Source: Bacteroides faecis MAJ27 (lineage in GTDB: Bacteria; Bacteroidota; Bacteroidia; Bacteroidales; Bacteroidaceae). Taken from it: 64,000 nt of DNA. The DNA is taken from contig NZ_FNNN01000017.1 in NCBI RefSeq assembly GCF_900106755.1, positions 1 to 64,000 on the forward strand. The letters run 5' to 3'. Position numbers and translations under genes: made by a program. Below are positions 54,860 to 64,000 of this stretch, in pieces; position 1 is the first letter of the stretch, and the number at the start of each line of letters is the position of its first letter. The notes under the pieces are model-generated. The model saw nothing but the letters and a program-made list of their open reading frames with translations. It made no database searches and had not been told where the DNA came from.

Positions 54860-56428
54860 ATGAAAAGGAATTGGATATGTAGCAGTATGGTTGTTGCCAT
54901 GTTTGCTTTGTTGGCGGGCGGGTGCGGTAATTCACAGCGGACTCTGGAGTTTCGTGGAATTTGTGTAGATGATGCGCAGGGAGAACATGGATTGTACAAT
55001 CCCGGAAGAGGATTCCGGCTGGAAACAGCCGTGGATGTACTGCACGAAAAAGATAGCCCTACCAAAGAACTGGATGAATTGTCCGCTAAATATATCTCCG
55101 ATAGTGTGTCACTGGCACAGAGTTACTTTTATCTTACCTATTTAATAGGCGAGAAGCTATCTGAAGAAAACTTCCGGACCATGCAGGCTTATTTTGATGA
55201 ACTGCAAAATCAAGGGAAAAAGGCTGTACTGCGTTTTGCCTATGAACGGGACTTTATGGGGAGATCACCCATCGGTCCTACCGGCGAACAGATACTGGAT
55301 CATCTGGACCAGTTGAAACCTTTTCTGGAGAAAAATAGAGATCTGATTTTAGTGGTGCAAGCCGGAATGATCGGTGCATGGGGAGAATGGCATAGTTCAG
55401 TTCAAGGATTGGAAAACTCGGAAGAAACAAAGGCTGCCGTATTGGAGAAACTGCTTTCTGTAGTACCTGCGGAGAGAAATGTACAAGTAAGACTTCCTGA
55501 ATTCAAGAATCTGTTAAAGGATAAACCGGAGCTTTATAAGAGACTTTCTTTCCATGATGATTTTATTGTCATACGTCCTGACAGATGGGATGCCGACATG
55601 CACGAAGGAACTCCCAAGTTTGATCAGATAGTGGCGGAATCTCCTTATTTAGTGGTTGACGGTGAACTGCCCTGGGGATTTTGGAGTGTAGGAGCCGATC
55701 CGGACAGTCCTTCTGCCGGATGGATTATTGACGGTGTGCAGGCGGCAAGACGGTTGTTCCTCCAGCACTATACTTCCTTGAGCGTTATACATAACTATAA
55801 AGAACAGCATCCCAACAATCGGTTTGACGAAAATAACCCGCCCGAATACTCTATGGTAGTCTGGAAAAAAACGATGATAACGGAAGACTCTCTTCTCCAG
55901 CATCATATGCCTGTGTCCGACAGCTATTTCCGGAAGAAAGACGGAACGAAGGTAAAGCGTAATGTGTTTGATTACATACGAGATCATCTGGGTTATCGGA
56001 TTGAACTGCAGTCACTTCAGCTTCCCTCAAAATTCGTGGGTGGAGAAGAGAACATGCTGAAGTTAAGTTTGAAGAACAGAGGCTTTGCCACTGTATTTGG
56101 TGAGCATCCTGTTTATTTCGTGCTGATAGATAAGGAAGGAGAAGTTACGGAATTTCCAACGGATGCCAATCCTTTGAACTGGCAACCGTTTGAACCGAAT
56201 GATTCGACCTATACCTCATTGATGCACACGGTAAATTTATCTCTTAAACTCCCGGCTTCGATTCCTGCCGGAACTTATCAGTTAGGGTTATGGATACCGG
56301 ACGGATCGGACAGGCTCAGATATAATCCTCGTTATGCTATCCATTGCGCTAATGGAGATACGGACTGGTGGATTTCCAGAGATGGAAAGTATGGCGTGAA
56401 TGTTTTGACTATAGCTGAGGTGGAATAG
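54860..56428 (+). CDS. DUF4832/DUF4874 lipoprotein of PUL B
   Basis: Starting at 54860 the protein has 522 residues and a lipobox LLAGGC (C22); the longer frame start lies upstream of the -7 box and was rejected. The N-terminal TIM-barrel-like region (GLYNPGRGFRLETAVD, KAVLRFAYERDFMG, LILVVQAGMIGAWGEWHSS) matches DUF4874, and the rest DUF4832 (LSFHDDFIVIRPDRWDAD, VDGELPWGFW), with a C-terminal beta-sandwich. The GEWH motif resembles glycosidase active sites, but no activity is known to me. It is on the plus strand, divergent from DUF2264, and closes PUL B with a strong terminator. Confidence 0.8.
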   Translation: MKRNWICSSMVVAMFALLAGGCGNSQRTLEFRGICVDDAQGEHGLYNPGRGFRLETAVDVLHEKDSPTKELDELSAKYISDSVSLAQSYFYLTYLIGEKLSEENFRTMQAYFDELQNQGKKAVLRFAYERDFMGRSPIGPTGEQILDHLDQLKPFLEKNRDLILVVQAGMIGAWGEWHSSVQGLENSEETKAAVLEKLLSVVPAERNVQVRLPEFKNLLKDKPELYKRLSFHDDFIVIRPDRWDADMHEGTPKFDQIVAESPYLVVDGELPWGFWSVGADPDSPSAGWIIDGVQAARRLFLQHYTSLSVIHNYKEQHPNNRFDENNPPEYSMVVWKKTMITEDSLLQHHMPVSDSYFRKKDGTKVKRNVFDYIRDHLGYRIELQSLQLPSKFVGGEENMLKLSLKNRGFATVFGEHPVYFVLIDKEGEVTEFPTDANPLNWQPFEPNDSTYTSLMHTVNLSLKLPASIPAGTYQLGLWIPDGSDRLRYNPRYAIHCANGDTDWWISRDGKYGVNVLTIAEVE

Positions 56429-56453
56429 ATTCTTCTTTTTGGATCTAAATATG

Positions 56454-56495
56454 AAAGGCTTCCGGACATAATTGCCGGAAGCCTTTTGTTTTTTT
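56454..56495. terminator. Strong bidirectional terminator
   Basis: AAAGGCTTCCGG and CCGGAAGCCTTT form a perfect 12-bp stem with a 9-base loop, followed by TTGTTTTTTT on the plus strand. It lies between the convergent DUF4832 and antiporter genes. Confidence 0.9.
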
Positions 56496-56511
56496 AATGT
56501 GGTTTGCCGGA

Positions 56512-57495
56512 TTACGTATTGTAAATCAGTACCATCGTATATGCCACATAGCAAAGTATCATAATACCTCCTTCTATACGTGTAATCGTTCGCTTGGCAA
56601 AGAACAGTCCGAACAGCCAGAGCAGAATGCTGGAACCTACCAGTGTGAACAAATCGAAGTTGGTAATTCCGCTGAGGTGAAGGGGAGTGATGCTGGCACT
56701 GCATCCTAATACAAAGAAAATATTGAAAAGATTGCTGCCGATTACGTTTCCGATAGCTATTTCCGGGTTCTTTTTCAGGGCGGCTACAATAGAAGTGGCA
56801 AGTTCCGGCAGAGAAGTTCCTCCGGCTACCAGTGTCAGTCCGATGATAGATTCGCTGACGCCCATACTGCGGGCAATGCCCGTAGCTCCGTTAACGAACA
56901 GTTGGCCTCCATAGATCAGGGCTGCCAATCCGCCAATGATATAGAGGATTGATTTCCACCACGAAAGCAATTTGATTTCTTCTTCCTGGACTGCCGCATG
57001 TTCTGCCGGTTCCGGTGTAGCGGAAGACTTGGGAAAAGCGATGGCAAATGTATATCCCATGAAGATAGCGAAAAAGCAGAGTAAAAGCAAACCGTCTACT
57101 CTGTTCAATATATTTTCTGTGGCATTATCCAGAAATATATCATTGGCACATATCAGCAATACGACAGACGAAAGGATACAGAGTGGAATCTCTTTTCGTA
57201 AAGTATTCCGGGTGATGACAATCGGAGCAAAGAGTGCCGTGCATCCTACAATCATCAATGTATTGAATATGTTGCTGCCTACTACATTGCCGATGGCGAT
57301 ATCTGCGCTTCCTTTCAGAGCAGATGCGACACTCACCGTCAGTTCCGGGGCGGAAGTACCGAAAGCAACAATCGTGAGTCCGATTACGATAGAAGGTATG
57401 CGGAAACGTTTGGCTACGGAAGCAGCACCATCTGTCAGTCCGTTAGCTCCTAGTAAAATGAGAATCAATCCTCCGATAAGTAACAGTATATTCAT
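56512..57495 (-). CDS. Calcium/sodium antiporter (CaCA family)
   Basis: The 327-residue inner-membrane protein has about ten helices in two inverted halves. Each half carries the alpha-repeat: FGTSAPELTVSVASALKGS near 47-65 and GGTSLPELATSIVAALKKN near 210-228, both followed by AIGNVVGSN or AIGNVIGSN. This matches YrbG-type K+-independent Ca2+/Na+ exchangers. A hydrophilic loop (~155-175) joins the halves. It is transcribed alone from a promoter at 57543-57550. Confidence 0.93.
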   Translation of the reverse strand: MNILLLIGGLILILLGANGLTDGAASVAKRFRIPSIVIGLTIVAFGTSAPELTVSVASALKGSADIAIGNVVGSNIFNTLMIVGCTALFAPIVITRNTLRKEIPLCILSSVVLLICANDIFLDNATENILNRVDGLLLLCFFAIFMGYTFAIAFPKSSATPEPAEHAAVQEEEIKLLSWWKSILYIIGGLAALIYGGQLFVNGATGIARSMGVSESIIGLTLVAGGTSLPELATSIVAALKKNPEIAIGNVIGSNLFNIFFVLGCSASITPLHLSGITNFDLFTLVGSSILLWLFGLFFAKRTITRIEGGIMILCYVAYTMVLIYNT

Positions 57496-57542
57496 AATCT
57501 ATATTATTTTCGGCACAGTCATCCTCTGCCGGGTATTCGGTG

Positions 57543-57550
57543 CAAAGATA
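57543..57550 (-). promoter_or_regulatory. -7 box of antiporter gene
   Basis: TATCTTTG on the minus strand matches TAnnTTTG, 48 bp before the ATG. No clear -33 element is seen. Confidence 0.45.
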
Positions 57551-57622
57551 TATTTTTCTTCTTACTCTTTGAATAGGATAGATTGAACTTTACCGGAGGA
57601 ACCGTATTTTTAGCTGTGTTTT

Positions 57623-57659
57623 TTATTTGCCCCCAAAAGAGGAGGGGACGGGCAAATAA
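57623..57659. repeat. Perfect 10-bp inverted repeat
   Basis: TTATTTGCCC and GGGCAAATAA enclose a 17-base loop that can pair further (CC/GG). No T-tract follows on the minus strand, so its role as terminator of PUL C is uncertain. Confidence 0.45.
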
Positions 57660-57687
57660 TTGATTAAGGAAGTTGCATTCTTTTTAT

Positions 57688-57804
57688 TCAGGCAAATGAA
57701 TCCGGATCATTATCCGGATTGATGCTCCAGCGGTTCTTCGCCTGTATGTCAGAGAGGTTCAGGCAGAAAAAACATAAGAGAACGATATACAAATTCTTTT
57801 TCAT
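57688..57804 (-). pseudogene. Signal-peptide remnant of a lost secreted enzyme
   Basis: A 38-codon frame reads MKKNLYIVLLCFFCLNL, a good signal peptide, then SDIQAKNRWSINPDNDPDSF and a stop. The mature start (KNRWSINPD) is the kind found on Bacteroides secreted glycosidases of several hundred residues, so almost all of the gene has been lost. It lies 28 bp after the GH43-like gene on the same strand and was probably its neighbour in PUL C. Confidence 0.5.
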
Positions 57805-57832
57805 AAACATCATCTATATAATTGATCTTTTC

Positions 57833-58795
57833 TTAGTGTTTGAAACCGGACAGTATTTTTTTATACTCTTTCTCACTGATGCGGACCATTGCTCCGTGGC
57901 GTGAATCCGGAATAGTCAGATCCGTACAGTCCCATTTTTCGGCATCCATACTGCCTGCCTGGAAACGGACATACTCATGCGGATACTTCTCAGAGAAGAT
58001 CATCCACCCGTCATTGTCCGGTTTGGGCATCAGGATAGGAGCTTCATAGTAAGTATAAGGAGTAGTCACCGGCTGGTCGGGATCAGTATATGGACCGGTT
58101 AAATTCCGGGAATGGGAGATTCTGACAGTTTTGCCTGTCGGCACTCCGTCTTCAGGCCATCTTTCATCTTTAATAACGGCATAATAACTGCCATTGATTT
58201 TTCGGATGATGGCATCAATCGTAGCCATTTCCCGGTCTGCCTCATTCTGGAAGTCAAACAAACGTTCAGGTGTTGTGAAATACTCAAAATCCTTGGTCAA
58301 TATATAAAAAGTTCTCATGGTTTTCCACTCTTCGTTGCCGGTGGCTCCTGCCTTGCAGGCATGCCAGGTAATCAGATATTGATCTGAATCCTTATCATAA
58401 AAAAGTTTGGGAGCGCCAAACCAGGCACGTTCTGTAAAGTAGCCTTCGATATGGATAAATGGTTCGGCAGATAACTCTTTTTCCTGTTTCCATTTTACTA
58501 AATCTTTGGAAGTCCAAAGGATGGGATTCTGTGTCTTTTCAGATACGCCGATCATATAGTAGCGTCCATTCCTGCCTTTCATGATGTCGGGATGCCCCCT
58601 GTATTCCGGAACCACCCGTTCGTTGTTGTTCAGCTTGGTCCAGTTTTTGGCATCCCTGCTGATGTAGTAATATAGACGTCCGTAATCCTCATGTCTCATG
58701 TGTGCGAAAAGATACCCTCCGTTTCCGGCTTTGACGCTGGGGCTGGTTAATACAAAACACACAAATAAGAGTTTCAGTAGTAAATGTTTTCTCAT
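57833..58795 (-). CDS. Secreted GH43-like beta-propeller protein (PUL C)
   Basis: With the ATG at 58795 the protein has 320 residues and a signal peptide (MRKHLLLKLLFVCFVLTSPS). The earlier in-frame start would overlap susD and lacks secretion features. The five-bladed propeller shows repeated Y-x-x-x-S-x-D-x-x-x-W segments (GRLYYYISRDAKNWTKLNN, ILWTSKDLVKWKQ) and motifs such as GHPDIMKGRNGRYYMIG. GH43 or closely related clan enzymes act mostly on arabinose- or xylose-containing glycans; the catalytic acids were not assigned with confidence. It is 16 bp after susD. Confidence 0.75.
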   Translation of the reverse strand: MRKHLLLKLLFVCFVLTSPSVKAGNGGYLFAHMRHEDYGRLYYYISRDAKNWTKLNNNERVVPEYRGHPDIMKGRNGRYYMIGVSEKTQNPILWTSKDLVKWKQEKELSAEPFIHIEGYFTERAWFGAPKLFYDKDSDQYLITWHACKAGATGNEEWKTMRTFYILTKDFEYFTTPERLFDFQNEADREMATIDAIIRKINGSYYAVIKDERWPEDGVPTGKTVRISHSRNLTGPYTDPDQPVTTPYTYYEAPILMPKPDNDGWMIFSEKYPHEYVRFQAGSMDAEKWDCTDLTIPDSRHGAMVRISEKEYKKILSGFKH

Positions 58796-58811
58796 GATAA
58801 TAATAAGTTGA

Positions 58812-60473
58812 TTAGTTAGTAGCTTTTGATAAATCTTCACTCCATCCGGGACGTGAATAAGTTTGTTGCAGGTCTTTTCCGTAAGACTTTGCCTGTTCTA
58901 CAAAATAGTTGGGCAGCGGTACATACTGGTGTGTAGGTGATACGCCTTTTACTTTCCGGCATAGCTGGGCATACTTGTTGAACCGGATCAGATCGATTTT
59001 CCTCTGTCCTTCGTACAGGAACTCTTTCGCCCTTTCCTCCAGAATCGCATCGAGGAAGGATTCTTTAGAGCTTGTTTGCCGGGCGGACAGGTTATCCAGT
59101 CCCGCTCTGTTCCTCACTTCATTGACGGCACTGACAGCCTCCGCAGAAAGGGCCGCATTGGATTTGCGCACTTCCGCTTCCGCCATCATCAGTAAAACAT
59201 CCGCCCAGCGTGCCAGTGGGAAATCGTTTCCCTGAAAGACCGTGTTTGTCTCTATCGGGAATTTATTGATAATGTATCTGTCCCATCTGACTCCCAGGCC
59301 TTCTTTGGTTCTTTTCGTGGTCACTCCTCCCGTGCCATTATCTACCCAATACTCATTTAAAATGACGGCTCTTCGTTTGTCTCTGGAGTCGTAACTGTCA
59401 TACAGCTTGGGAGATACATTGTAGAATTGTGCCCACCCTTTTCTCTGATAGTAGAATGGGGTAGGATGTCCGTCTATATCTACTTTGGAGGCATCATTCG
59501 GAGTGGTCAGCATGGACAGCGGGAAGAAGTTGCCGCTGCTGTCTCCTCCGTCGGCAGACGGATCGCAGCTTAAAGCCATGATAATCTCGCAATTAAAGTC
59601 GTTTTTGGCTTTGTACATATCCACATACGGATTGTCCCCTTCTTTAAAGAGGCTGTAACGATGGGTAGCCTCCAGCTCCTGATACATTTCCAGTGCTTTC
59701 TTATAGTAATGCGGCATATGCTCTCCTTCGTTGAGGCAATGTTTCATCAGGCAGAATCTGGCATAATCCGATGTATAGCGTCCTCTTTCTTCCACTGTTT
59801 CCGGGAGATTCTCTATTGCAAATTCAAAGTCGTTGTAAATCCATGACGTCATTTCTTCCAGTGAAGGTCTGACCAGATTATTCAGTGCTTCCTCGTTGGT
59901 AACGTCCTCTCCCTGTGTGATGACGGGTAGCGGACCGTAAATATGCATCAGATAATAGATCATCAGACCTCTGCATAAATGAACTTCGCCCAGCAGTTGC
60001 TTTTTGCTGATGGTGTGGAAGATGCTTTCATCCGCTTTTTCCAATGTGGAGATAATCTCCGTGAATCTGGTGATCTGTCCCAGTTTGGGTATGTGGTTGA
60101 TGTTATCTTCGCTCACCCAGGAACGTTCATAGTAAATACAATTGTTGAAGTCGGCCTGTGAAAATTTCAGCCACTCTCCCCAGCCCGTGCCCCAGACAGC
60201 CATATTGTCCGAAGGAGACTCAAACATTCTGAGAATGCCGCCTTCCGGTATATAAAAGCCATGTTGTCTCAGTTCTGTACCGATGTAGTAAGTCCACGTT
60301 GTGGTGAACGGCAAGTAACACGCCAGGGCATAGTCTTTATATTCCGTCTCCGTCGAAGGGAAGTTGTCGGGATTTAAAGTTCCGAATATCTTGGGATCGA
60401 AATTATCCTCACAACTACATAATACTAACAGGCTTGTTGCAATAAACAGTCTTATCAATCTTATTTTTTTCAT
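58812..60473 (-). CDS. SusD-like surface lipoprotein (PUL C)
   Basis: From the ATG at 60473 the protein has 553 residues and lipobox LVLCSC (C21). The core is intact: YALACYLPFTTTWTYY, HLCRGLMIYYLMHIYGPLPV, PLARWADVLLMMAEAEV, VNEVRNRAGL and EGQRKIDLIRFNKY. An alternative ATG at 60497 directly abuts the susC stop codon. The partner SusC gene is broken, so this lipoprotein may no longer serve in import. Confidence 0.9.
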   Translation of the reverse strand: MKKIRLIRLFIATSLLVLCSCEDNFDPKIFGTLNPDNFPSTETEYKDYALACYLPFTTTWTYYIGTELRQHGFYIPEGGILRMFESPSDNMAVWGTGWGEWLKFSQADFNNCIYYERSWVSEDNINHIPKLGQITRFTEIISTLEKADESIFHTISKKQLLGEVHLCRGLMIYYLMHIYGPLPVITQGEDVTNEEALNNLVRPSLEEMTSWIYNDFEFAIENLPETVEERGRYTSDYARFCLMKHCLNEGEHMPHYYKKALEMYQELEATHRYSLFKEGDNPYVDMYKAKNDFNCEIIMALSCDPSADGGDSSGNFFPLSMLTTPNDASKVDIDGHPTPFYYQRKGWAQFYNVSPKLYDSYDSRDKRRAVILNEYWVDNGTGGVTTKRTKEGLGVRWDRYIINKFPIETNTVFQGNDFPLARWADVLLMMAEAEVRKSNAALSAEAVSAVNEVRNRAGLDNLSARQTSSKESFLDAILEERAKEFLYEGQRKIDLIRFNKYAQLCRKVKGVSPTHQYVPLPNYFVEQAKSYGKDLQQTYSRPGWSEDLSKATN

Positions 60474-60497
60474 TTCTGCAAATCTTCTTAAGTTCAT

Positions 60498-63400
60498 TTA
60501 AAAAGTAATATTAGCTCCGAGAGAGAAGGTACGTGTCTGAGGATATTCACCTCTGGAACCTCCGCCGGCTCCGCCTCCTCCGGTATATATCTCCGGATCG
60601 AATCCTTGAAACTTGGTCAGTATAAAAGGATTCTGGGCATCCACGTACACTTTGATATTCCGTACATATCTTTGCAGAGAACCGAGTAGGTTTCCGGTCA
60701 GGTTATAAGCCAGCGTGATATTTCTCATTCTCATGAATGATGCGTTTTCCATATCTGTATTCACCCATGCATTGCCCGGCAATGCTCCCATTTTGCCAAT
60801 GGCCAGACTGGGACGGCTTCCGTTGGGATTTGTCTGCGAGTTCCAGAGGCGATAGGTAAACTTGTTTGAATTCTCCGGATAGTCGACTGCCAGTGGACCG
60901 GCTTGTGCGGCACTGTAGGCGATATTATACTTCTGTATGCCGAACTGCCCGTACATAAAAAAACTGAATTCAAAGTTCTTGTAAGTAAATGTATTGCCGA
61001 AGTCGACATAAACAGCCGGAGAATTATCTTTCATGTAGATATCGTTTTCATCTATCTTACCGTCCTTGTTTTTGTCCTCGATAATCGGACAGCTGGGCCT
61101 CTGCCTGTAATGACTTCTGTGATTCCGGCATATTGGAACGGTCGGTGTTGGTGATGCCGGTCACATTGTAATAGTAATAGGCGTTCATCGGCTCATTTTC
61201 TCTCTTCTGATAAATCTGGTAGTCATAGTTGGGCAGCCTTTCCTTCTAGAATGAATTTGTTTTGGAGAAAGTAAGCGAGGTGTTCCATGTAAATTCTCCG
61301 ACGATGTTTTTGGTATCCAGCATCAGCTCCCATCCTCTTCTGTAGTAATGGCCTCCGTTGACCGGTCTGGTTTCGTAGATGGCCAGCGGGGAGGTCGAAG
61401 CATATCCCAGCAGGCGGGTAATGTCATTTCTGAAAAAGTCGAAGCTGCCGGAAATGCGGTCGCTCAGCAGATAGAAGTCCAGACCGATATTCTTCATCGT
61501 TGTTTTTTGCCAGCTTACATCCGGCTAATTGGCTCTCATAGACACATAAGGAATGTTGATAATACTGTTATCACTGAAATTAACCTTGAAATTGTTGGGT
61601 GCATACGATCCGTAGAGAGAACTGCCCAGGTTATCCTGTCCTGTCTTTCCCCAGCTTGCTCTGAGCTTCAGCAGGTTAATCCACGAAATGCTCTTCAGAA
61701 AGTTCTCATTCGAAATCTTCCAAGCCCCCGATACGGATGGAAACAAGGCATACTTATTCCCCGGAAAAAACTTGTCCGTGCCATCCCGTCGCAGTGTAGC
61801 GGTGATCACATACTTGTCCAGTATGTCAAAGCCCGCTTTAAAGAACTGCGATCTCTTTTCATTCTTTGCGGTGTGCGATGTCGGATAAAACTTGCCCTTT
61901 GCGGAACTGATGTCGTGTTCGTTGATGGCATCGTGTACATCTTCATAGGAAATGCCGTATCCTTTGTAACTTTCCAGATACTTGCCGATACCTGCCAAGG
62001 CATCTATCTGTACGGTATTGAACATATACTTGGAGAACGTCAGCATGGCTTCCAGCGTCTGTGTCAGCCTTCTTTCCGATTGTATATTTCCTCTTGACTT
62101 GTACATTCTGGAGAAATAAACATCCGAAGGTATAAAGATCGAACGTCTCATGCTTTCCTGATTCATTCCGTATACTCCTTTGACGGAAAGAATATCCTTG
62201 TACAGTTTCAGATGGGCGGTGAAGTTCAGATTATATTCGTTTTCTTTCGTCTTGTCGGCGATGTCCTCCATTGCTTTGGGATTGGGGATGCTCCGAAAGA
62301 TGGTATAGGTGCCGTCATCCTGTGTCAGAGGCAGGTAAGGCGGATATAAAAGGGCTGAAGTCAGCGCACTGCCCGCTACATCTCCCCGGTTGCCTGTATC
62401 GGTGCCTACCATACAGTTGCTGTAGGTCTTTTGATTGGCATTGAAAGCGGAGGTGAAGTTCAGAAAAGGAAAAAGATCGACTCCGATGTTTCCGCGAAAG
62501 GTATATTTGGTCATGCCGGAATTGAGCACGGTTCCTTCCTGATCCAGATAGCTTCCTCCCAGATAATATCTGATCTTGGAGGTTCCTCCGCTGATTGTCA
62601 GATTATGCTTGGTGATGTAGCCGCTTTTCAGCACGTAGTCTTTCCAGTTGGTGTCGAGTACGTTCAGACGATCTGTTTCTGAGAATAGCGGACTCCATTT
62701 TCCGTCATATGGGGCCGGCCCATAGGGGTATTGTTTCTTGTTGTACAAGTAGTTCTCTTTGTTGAATACATTGGCAAGTTCCATGTATTGTTGTGAGTTG
62801 AGTGCATCCAGATACGGGTAGTTTCTTACAAAAGAGTAACTGCCGTCATAGCTGATGCTGGGAGAGCCTTCTTTCCCTTTCTTGGGGGTGATTAAAATGA
62901 CTCCGTTGGCTGCGCCGATACCATAGATGGCGGCTGAGGCATCTTTCAGTATTTCTACGGACTCGATATCGGCAGGATTCAGGCCGGCAAGTCCGCTGCG
63001 GTTGACATTGCTCGGCAGACCTGTTTCTCCGCCATTCGTGCTGATGGCATCGCCCGGCATCACGATGCCGTCTACTACATAGATCGGGTTTTCTCCGCCG
63101 CGAATGGATATATTTACCTTGCCGTCCGGCTGGGTGCTGTTGACCACTGTCTGTAATCCGGCGGCACGGCCCATCAATAACTGGCTGATATTACTCGTTG
63201 CCGCTTGTGGAATCTTTTCCGGTTTCACCTGTGCAATGGCAGTCGTCAGATTCTTTCTGGATACGGCACCATATCCTACCACCACTACTTCATCGATCAC
63301 TTTCGTGTCCTCCGACATCCATATCTCCAGTAAGCTGTTCGCCTTTACCGGAACCAGTTGCGTGGCATAGCCCATATAAGAAACGCAAAGCTTCGAATGC

Positions 63401-63861
63401 TCCGGAGCCTCAATCTCGAAACGGCCGTCGATATCGCTGATAGCACCGGTCTTTTCTCCTTCCACCGTAATGCTCGCCCCGATAATCGGTTCACGGGTTT
63501 TACTGTCCATGACGATGCCTTTTGACTTTTCCGGTGCCTTTTTCGTTTCCTTCTTTCTGGCATTCAGGATGATTTGCTTTCCCTTGATGTGATACTGGAT
63601 GTCCGTGCCCTTCAGAAGTATGTTTAATACTGCTTCTATCGGCTGGTTCCTGACGTGAATCGAACGTTTCTGCCGGACATCGATCACTTGCGTGCTATAC
63701 TGAAAAGAATAGCTGGTCTTCTTTTCTATTTTATTCAGAATTTCATTCAGAGGCGTATCAGATACGCTGAGTGTCAAGGTGCTGTTGTTCTGTGCTGAGA
63801 CGGGATTCGGAGATAAAACAGCCATCAGAAAACTTAATAGTAAGAATGTAATTCTCTTCAT
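60498..63861 (-). pseudogene. Disrupted SusC-like TonB receptor with STN domain (PUL C)
   Basis: From 63861 the signal peptide (to VSAQ), an STN domain (~20-95), a carboxypeptidase-regulatory-like domain, a plug and half the barrel read normally for about 780 residues. An in-frame TAG (61525-61527) follows MRAN, after which the same frame continues with PDVSWQKTTMKNIGLDFYLL to a second TAG (61246-61248) after SKTNSF, then onward to YYYYNVTGITNTDRSN. Near 61075-61090 a frame shift moves to PIIEDKNKDGKIDENDIYM, and the barrel ends normally (FSLGANITF). The STN domain means the intact gene signalled to a FecR/sigma pair, probably upstream of the window. Confidence 0.88.
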
Positions 63862-64000
63862 AATCAGAATTGTTTTTTTAGTATTGATACAGGAATGCAC
63901 TTAAGTGATTTGTATATAAGACTGCTCAGAAAGAAAATACTACATGGGAAAACGAAAAAAAACAGGTGGTGGAGAGAAAAAAGAGAATGCGGAGAGAACA

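Larger units (their letters stand above)
57496..57832. other. Intergenic region with gene remnant
   Basis: It contains the antiporter promoter, a hairpin TTATTTGCCC/GGGCAAATAA (57623-57659) and the truncated secretory leader ORF at 57688-57804. Confidence 0.6.

Noticed and set aside
61246..61527. Recoding of TAG as a sense codon in the SusC gene
   Set aside because: The same gene also has a frameshift, and nothing suggests an alternative code in Bacteroides; pseudogene or sequence error is simpler.

Overview
The window is chromosomal DNA from a gut Bacteroides. This rests on three things: several SusC/SusD pairs, a hybrid two-component system (HTCS) and lipoprotein-rich polysaccharide utilisation loci (PULs); promoters of the Bacteroides type (-33 TTTG or TTG, about 20 bp, -7 TAnnTTTG), seen many times; and a quinol:fumarate reductase operon in the order C-A-B. 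I could not fix the species. No tRNA, rRNA, CRISPR array or intact insertion sequence was seen.

Layout. 0-4.3 kb: an AraC-type regulator with four N-terminal cysteines, a DUF1080 secreted protein and a Ser-type sulfatase. 4.4-8.9 kb: frdCAB (minus strand), preceded by a second AraC regulator with the same four-cysteine spacing. 9.0-11.9 kb: a gene graveyard holding a truncated discoidin-like domain, a sulfatase that has lost two internal blocks, and a chimera of an ECF sigma factor N-terminus with a LamG domain; two adjacent 22-bp-period repeat arrays lie between the debris. 12.1-13.1 kb: a secreted GH18 enzyme. 13.2-27.7 kb: PUL A, with an HTCS divergent from SusC, SusD, a surface glycan-binding lipoprotein, GH97 and GH30. 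Between the HTCS and susC lies a near-perfect 37-bp palindrome that is the obvious operator candidate. 27.8-32.0 kb: an STN-bearing TonB receptor, ECF sigma factor and FecR anti-sigma factor, in that order. 32.1-37.2 kb: housekeeping genes (S41 protease, coaD, a topoisomerase B subunit, an acetyltransferase-like protein).

37.3-56.4 kb: PUL B, containing a calcineurin/PQQ-propeller protein, a sodium:solute symporter, GH130, GH30, SusD, SusC, a DUF4925-like lipoprotein, an alkaline-phosphatase-superfamily protein, DUF2264 and DUF4832. It has no local regulator. Four of its promoters carry the same 30-bp sequence at the same distance (18 bp) from the -7 box, which makes a regulon bound by one unknown factor likely. 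56.5-57.5 kb: a Ca2+/Na+ antiporter. 57.7-63.9 kb: PUL C, with a signal-peptide remnant, a GH43-like propeller enzyme, SusD and a SusC gene broken by two in-frame amber codons and one frameshift.

How it works together. Each PUL would bind glycan at the surface (SusD, surface glycan-binding protein), import oligosaccharide through SusC and finish cleavage with periplasmic or surface glycosidases. PUL A senses through its HTCS. PUL C, and the 27.8-32 kb cassette, signal through an STN domain to sigma/anti-sigma pairs. PUL B probably sends disaccharide through the symporter to the GH130 phosphorylase. Fumarate reductase supports the anaerobic energy metabolism of these bacteria.
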